Of a DNA stretch of 64,000 bases, positions 59,298-64,000 are shown one piece after another. Location of the stretch: NCBI GenBank assembly GCA_963971535.1, contig OZ020589.1, forward strand, positions 93,809,182 to 93,873,181. The letters are read 5' to 3'. This DNA is from Notolepis coatsorum. Lineage: Eukaryota; Chordata; Actinopteri; Aulopiformes; Paralepididae. The notes beneath the pieces were generated by a model. It was not told where the DNA came from. It made no database searches and worked only from the letters and a program-made list of their open reading frames with translations. How positions within the stretch are numbered: position 1 is the first letter of the stretch; each line of letters opens with the position of its first letter. The position numbers and the translations under genes are program-made.

Positions 59298-60647
59298 GTT
59301 ACATTTAGTTCCTTGCTTACGTTCTGCTCTATGGGAATTAACCTCATGACCTATATAACTTTGAAAGATTCCGATACATGCACCTTACACTTGTCCGGCC
59401 ATACCCCTTTCCGCCTATGCATATAAGCGAGGGGCGTGACCGTACTTCCGCCTTCCCTCATTTTTCATTCGGAAGGTTTTGCTACAGGCACACTTAAGAA
59501 AGTGGAAATTTTGCTTATAGTTTTCTTGTTGCTGTTTCTTCGAGATGGCATCACCACCAAGACTCGAGAAGCCCCTCTTGGGGCTCCACCAGCATTCCCT
59601 CCTCCCAACCTCCGCCGTTTGCCGCCGGGGCCGTCAAGCGCCCCTCACTCGTGAGAAAGGTAGCTCCGGCGTCGCCATCAAACGGACCCCCGACAAGAGC
59701 GGGCACGGCCTCTCTGATGGCAGATGATTGCAGCACAAGCTTTCCGCCTGCTTGCTCCCGCCGTTAAGAGTGGTGGTGAAGCGAGCAGGGCGGGTGGTTG
59801 GTAGTCTGTACCACAAACAATTACCACCAACCATCGTTGTGTGGCATTAAAGTATCTTGTATCTTGTATCTTGTAGGAGGAAGAGTATGCAGGCCGTGGG
59901 GTTCAAGTCCCTTTGGTTTCTGCGGAAATGCTGGTGCCGCGGAGGGCCTTGCGCCCCCTACCATCACATCCCAGAGTGTTGCATGGAGGGAGCGGGGGTT
60001 TCTTCTTTGATGCCTCGCTGGCGAAGTCAGGGTTCGATTAGAGCCCCCACCCCAAATGGCGAGAGGCCTGAGAGGCCTGAGACGCGAGACGTAAACCCGG
60101 AGAGAGAGTCGGCAGTTGGAACACACCTCGAGGAGGACGCGTCACACACCGGCAGCAGGTAAGGGGGGCGTGGCTGTATCCCCCCCCCTTCCCTTTGCCT
60201 CTCTCTCCCTCTGTTTTTTTCTCTCTTACACGAGGAAATGTTTTCTAATGTTGCTCATAAGAGAATTTTCGTTTTGCAAATATGGCAATGGGCTCATCTA
60301 TTTAGCCCTAGTAACTATGGGTAAGATGTATTTTGTTTCTGGTATTTTTGTATTTATGTATTTTTGTATTTAGGAATTGACTCTATATTTAAATGTCCTT
60401 CCTAGGGTCAAAGTTGACCAGTAATCCCAGGCACACCTGTGTTTGATGTAATTTCCTGCCTATCTTGTATATAACCACCATTTTGTCTAAATGAATACTG
60501 CTAGCCATCAACATTGAAGAAGGAACACATTGGTTCTGAAACATGTATGTATCCGGCTACAATTAAAATTTGAAATCTGAGAGTGCTGGTCCGGCTTCCT
60601 GCTTTATCCTACATTGCTTGTGAAGAGAGCCACAGGTATTCATGTGA

Positions 60648-61018
60648 ACACGTTTTTTAAACAAACGTAGACCCTGAATTCGCGATTGGTGAATTTGCTA
60701 TTGTATGTTTGGCTTTTTCAAAGCGATGTACCTCAGCACATGGCTGAGGGCACTGCCCCTCTTTCACCTCGTATATGTTGTTGCTTTACGTGGTAAGGTA
60801 AAAACATGGCGGGTGACAAGTTTTGCTTATGAAACGGAGCCGCGGGGTCTCGGGTGGACACGTCTTTTAAACAGACGTGGTCCTGGATCCCACGGTTTGG
60901 TGGTTAGCTGTTGTGTTTGGTCTTTTCAAAAGCAATGAAGCGGCACGCGCTTGCATATGTCTTTCGTTTGTGAATCAACGCATGGCTAGTAGCACCACTC
61001 CTTGTTTTCGCCTCATAT
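60648..61018. repeat. Degenerate direct duplication in element D
   Basis: 60648-60775 and 60858-61018 both start ACACGT-TTTTAAACA, pass TTTGG-TTTTTCAAA and end TT(C/G)-CCTC(G/A)TATATG-like sequence. Confidence 0.7.
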
Positions 61019-61504
61019 GTGTTTTCGCGTTTTCTTATTGGCCCGAGAGATATGTCCGTGAGTTGGGGTCTGCGTGGCAACCTTTCTGTTTTTGGGTGGT
61101 TGTCGCCCCGGTATGCCAGTAGCGGAGTCAACTCCGGGTTCAGCCTGAACCCCCAACAGGAGTATGCCCCTGCATGTTTTATGACGTCTGCCAATGGTGT
61201 CAAACTCTTTTCTCTGAACCCCGACCCCACGGGATTACTGGCGGGGTCAGGGTTCGTGGCAGCGTCGGTTTACTGGCGGACCCCGACCCGCGAGATTATG
61301 ACCCCACGAGATTGTGACATTGTGCACGGCATGCCGAACCCCCCCCCGGGCGTCGGGGTAAGCCCCTCTAGGCGCTCCTGTGTAGTTCACAGTCCTCCGG
61401 GCGCAGTTCGGGCTTTGCTCTTGTTACCTGTTGGCCTGGGTTAAGGGATCAACCTCCTCTCTTGGAGTGCTTGTCTCCCCGGTATGCCAGTTGACCCCCC
61501 GGGA

Positions 61505-61730
61505 TTATGGGGGAGAGCCTCCTCAGAGAGCTTCGGAGCCTCCTCCTCAGGGAGTTTTCAGAGCCTCCTCAGGGAGTTCTTCGGAGCCTCCCCCTGAGTG
61601 AGGGAGCCTCCTCTGGGAGTTTTTCAGAGCCTCCTCAGAGAGTTTTCAGAGCCTCCTCCTCAGAGAGAGAGCTTCCTCACAGAGCCTCCTCCTCCAGGAG
61701 TTTTTCAGAGCCTCTTCCTCAGTGAGTCAT
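61505..61730. repeat. Minisatellite (CAGAGCCTCCTC unit)
   Basis: About ten imperfect copies of a unit near 20-25 bp containing CAGAGCCTCCTC and GGGAGTTTT. Confidence 0.88.
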
Positions 61731-62344
61731 CGCGGCGTGCCAGGCGGAGAAGGGCCTTCACCTGTTGTGCCCTGTCTGATGCGCTGGCGGTGTAAAGGGT
61801 GGTGTCACGAGTAAACGCCTGGAGAGGTCTCGATGCCATGGCCTCGTTGACCTCACCAGGTCCCTTTTGTCGGGTCCTGGCTCCTGGACTCGCCGGCAAG
61901 CCTGCCTTGAGTGGTCCATGGGGCTGGGACATCCTCCGCGCCCCGCTGCTAAGACTTCACCTCCGGGGTCAGGGTTCGGAACCCCGACCCCACGAGACGC
62001 ATCGCGGGCAGCATTAGGGTTCAACAACCCCGACCCCATGAGGTGTGGGAGTGGTAACGCAGGCTTATGCTTCGCATACGTTTCCCTGGTAGCAAGCGGG
62101 ACGTGCAGTGGGGTAGACGCGGGGCCTCCTGTCCTGCAGTCTACTCACCCGAGTAAATTTTTTGGGTGCTGTCCCCTTTTTTCGCACAGTCGATGTCCTG
62201 TCCTGTCCCCCACCCCTCACTAAGAAGGGGGTGTTCTGATGGTTGTAAGGGGGCCTCAGCGGGTGCATTTTTCGGGCTCTCTGCGTCCTGCTCCGGTCCT
62301 GTGTCCCATAGAGCAGAACGTACAAGCAAGGAACGAAATGTAAC

Positions 62345-62631
62345 GTTAGGTTATGACTATAACCAAGTTCTGTTAATAGTGGTGATGCTCGGCGTCACTC
62401 ATGCACTGTCCTCGCACACGTGCACGCGCACTGAATAAAGACCACAATGTACCTTTAATCCCAATATTTGTCTGACCACACCCCTATCAGCTCACCTACA
62501 TAAGCAGGTGTGTGGTCACCTGCTCTCCTCCTTCCCAAGCTTTCACCACAAGGTGAGATCAAGGGCTGCAGCGGCGTCGGACGCCGAGCGTCACCACTAT
62601 TAACAGAACTTGGTTATAGTCATAACCTAAC
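62345..62631. repeat. Palindromic cap of copy B
   Basis: Arms GTTAGGTTATGACTATAACC and complement, continuing through AATAGTGGTGA. The loop includes TACATAAGCAGG and CTCCTTCCC. Confidence 0.9.
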
Positions 62632-63829
62632 GTTCTGTATCATAGTCGGTTCCGCTCGGCATCACTCATGCACATAGGGAGGCCGAGCGGAGCCACCAGC
62701 CGACAAATACACCCCGCTGAAGGCCCCCCACAACCATCAGAACAGGGAGGGCCGAGCCCCCCGACCCTCCCTAATGGAGGGCACCCCCCCTATTGGAGGT
62801 TTCCCGGGAGGGCGACGGACCCGACCGTGCGAAGAGGCACTCAAGCAACTCAACGCACAGGGTGAGCAGACCGTGGCCCGACCCCACGACTACACACACG
62901 CACAACCCGCATGCCACCCGGGAACGAACGGCGGGAACAACCTCGTTACTGCCCCCAGAATCACGGGGTCAAGGGCAAACCCAACCCCGTGGCAAGGCCG
63001 TAGCAGCGGAGCTCGAAGGAAGGCCCAGACCCACCAAAGGGACTGGACCCCCTGGAATGGGGGCCCGGAGAAGTCCATGATGCCAGCATCAAGACCCCAC
63101 CAGGTGGGCACTTAGTGACCCCGCCCCCCACATCGCCAGCGTATTCGGACAAAGGCCCCTCAGCCGAGTTGGCCCTGTCCCCCCAATAGTACACCGCCTG
63201 GCACACTGACCCTGCAGAACAGGCAGTCAGCATGGCCGTAAGCACACAAAAAATGTTAACCAACGGAAGCAGGCAGCGCACCGGGGAAAAACCAGGCAAC
63301 AGGCTGTTAACCCTAGCCTGGAGACTGCGGACGAGACAGGCGCCAGAGGGGACAGCTGAACACAGCCGCCCCGGCGGAAGGGGCGTATGCTGGCGTTGTT
63401 GCATGACCAAGCCTCCATTTAAAAAAAAAAACCACCCAGAGGGGTTGAGGCAGAGAAGGCTGACACGATTGGCAGACGTCATGAACGTGCAGGGGCACCC
63501 TCAACCGGTGAACCCGGGAGTTGACACTGCTCCAACACACCAGGGAATCAACCACCTTGGTGTTACCCAATGCAGTGGTTGTTCCTATAACCCCTCAAGA
63601 AAAAAACTCCAAAACACACCTGCAGGTATACACCGGCTATACCGCAGTACAAGTGTTTCAGTTTTCAAAAAAGGGTTAACCCAGGCCTACGGGTCGACGA
63701 AACATTACTTCGGACCGGGCCCGGCGATACGGGAAGCACAGGGTCACCAGAGGAGGTCAAAGACCACCCCAACAGGCCCCTCTTCGCCATGCGTGAGAGA
63801 GGAGTGAAAAAGAATGGAGAACCAGCCCC

Positions 63830-63948
63830 AAGCACACCGTACTTGGTATTCCCAGGCGGTCTCCCAACCAAGTACTAACCAGGACCAACCTGTGTAGCGG
63901 CCGAGATCTGACGAGATCGAGCGTGTACAGGTTGGCATGGCCGTAAGC
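63830..63948 (-). ncRNA. 5S rRNA-derived segment in copy B
   Basis: As in copy A: GCTTACGGCCATGCC, then GGTTAGTACTTGG and GAGACCGCCTGGGAATAC on the minus strand. It differs from A at a few positions (CCAACCTG where A has CCGACCTG). Confidence 0.9.
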
Positions 63949-64000
63949 CATTACGACAGTGCTGAGTAAAAAATTTACCCAACCAGGGTCTCCATAGCGC

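Larger units (their letters stand above)
59298..62344. mobile_element. Inverted-repeat element D
   Basis: A 3.0-kb element with ends GTTACATTTAGTTCCTTGC and GCAAGGAACGAAATGTAAC; the arms continue through ACGTTCTGCTCTATGGGA for about 45 bp. The left side holds CATATAAGCGAGGGGCG, then CCGCCTTCCCTC, the same promoter layout as A/B and C. The interior has a LINE-tail-like block near 60400-60600, a direct duplication (60648-61018) and a minisatellite (61505-61730). It abuts copy B with no gap. No transposase recognised; superfamily unknown. Confidence 0.7.
62345..64000. mobile_element. Copy B of the 5S-bearing element (runs off window)
   Basis: Same order as the left 1.6 kb of A: palindromic cap (62345-62631), GTTCTGTATCATAGTCGG, GC-rich body and 5S segment (63830-63948). 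Roughly 95% identical with small indels. The right end lies beyond the window. Confidence 0.88.

Overview
The window reads as teleost fish genomic DNA. It has vertebrate-style split exons, tRNA- and 5S-derived retroposon sequence, and LINE tails and hAT, Harbinger and piggyBac-like elements of the kinds common in fish. Microsatellites are abundant. Host coding sequence is minimal and almost everything else is mobile-element DNA, much of it nested. No bacterial-type operon, CRISPR array or plasmid feature is present.

Host gene. Three exons on the minus strand fit the C-terminal part of one TRIM16-like (B30.2) gene: a post-coiled-coil exon at 44233-44389, a PRY exon at 19764-19900 and a terminal SPRY exon with its stop codon at 18655-19062. 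Splice sites and phases agree across all three. The intron between the first two is about 24 kb and filled with transposons. A tRNA-derived SINE has landed on the SPRY splice acceptor and duplicated it. The RING, B-box and coiled-coil exons are not seen here.

Layout. (a) 1-12416, minus: an old LTR element carrying gag but no recognisable pol, cut by hAT, LINE and MITE insertions. (b) 12417-18340: LINE pieces and two hAT elements (13734-14498, 15109-17396). (c) 18340-21750: end of the TRIM gene, a short foldback element (20069-20834) and AT/minisatellite DNA. (d) 21765-26692, minus: a young but broken Ty3/gypsy element. (e) 27105-37355: a SINE, then a 6.8-kb long-inverted-repeat element (27606-34365) that carries a 5S rRNA-derived segment and a nested Harbinger, then a hAT, a 21-bp minisatellite and a second Harbinger. 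(f) 37607-45096: piggyBac-like, hAT and tandem-repeat elements around the TRIM exon. (g) 45448-58987: a 13.5-kb endogenous LTR element of the same gag-bearing family as (a), with 1.3-kb LTRs, a 4.2-kb leader, gag and no recognised pol. Its 3' LTR holds a second family's solo LTR and a hAT. (h) 59298-64000: another long-inverted-repeat element (D) abutting a second copy (B) of the 5S-bearing element, which runs off the window.

The most unusual material is the group of long-inverted-repeat elements A/B, C and D. Their terminal repeats share a TATA box followed about 25-30 bp later by a CTCCTTCCC-like start, and A and B carry a 5S-derived segment. The second is the LTR-element family with gag but no visible pol, present in two copies with the same organisation. 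All identifications are by eye from sequence; no database search was possible.
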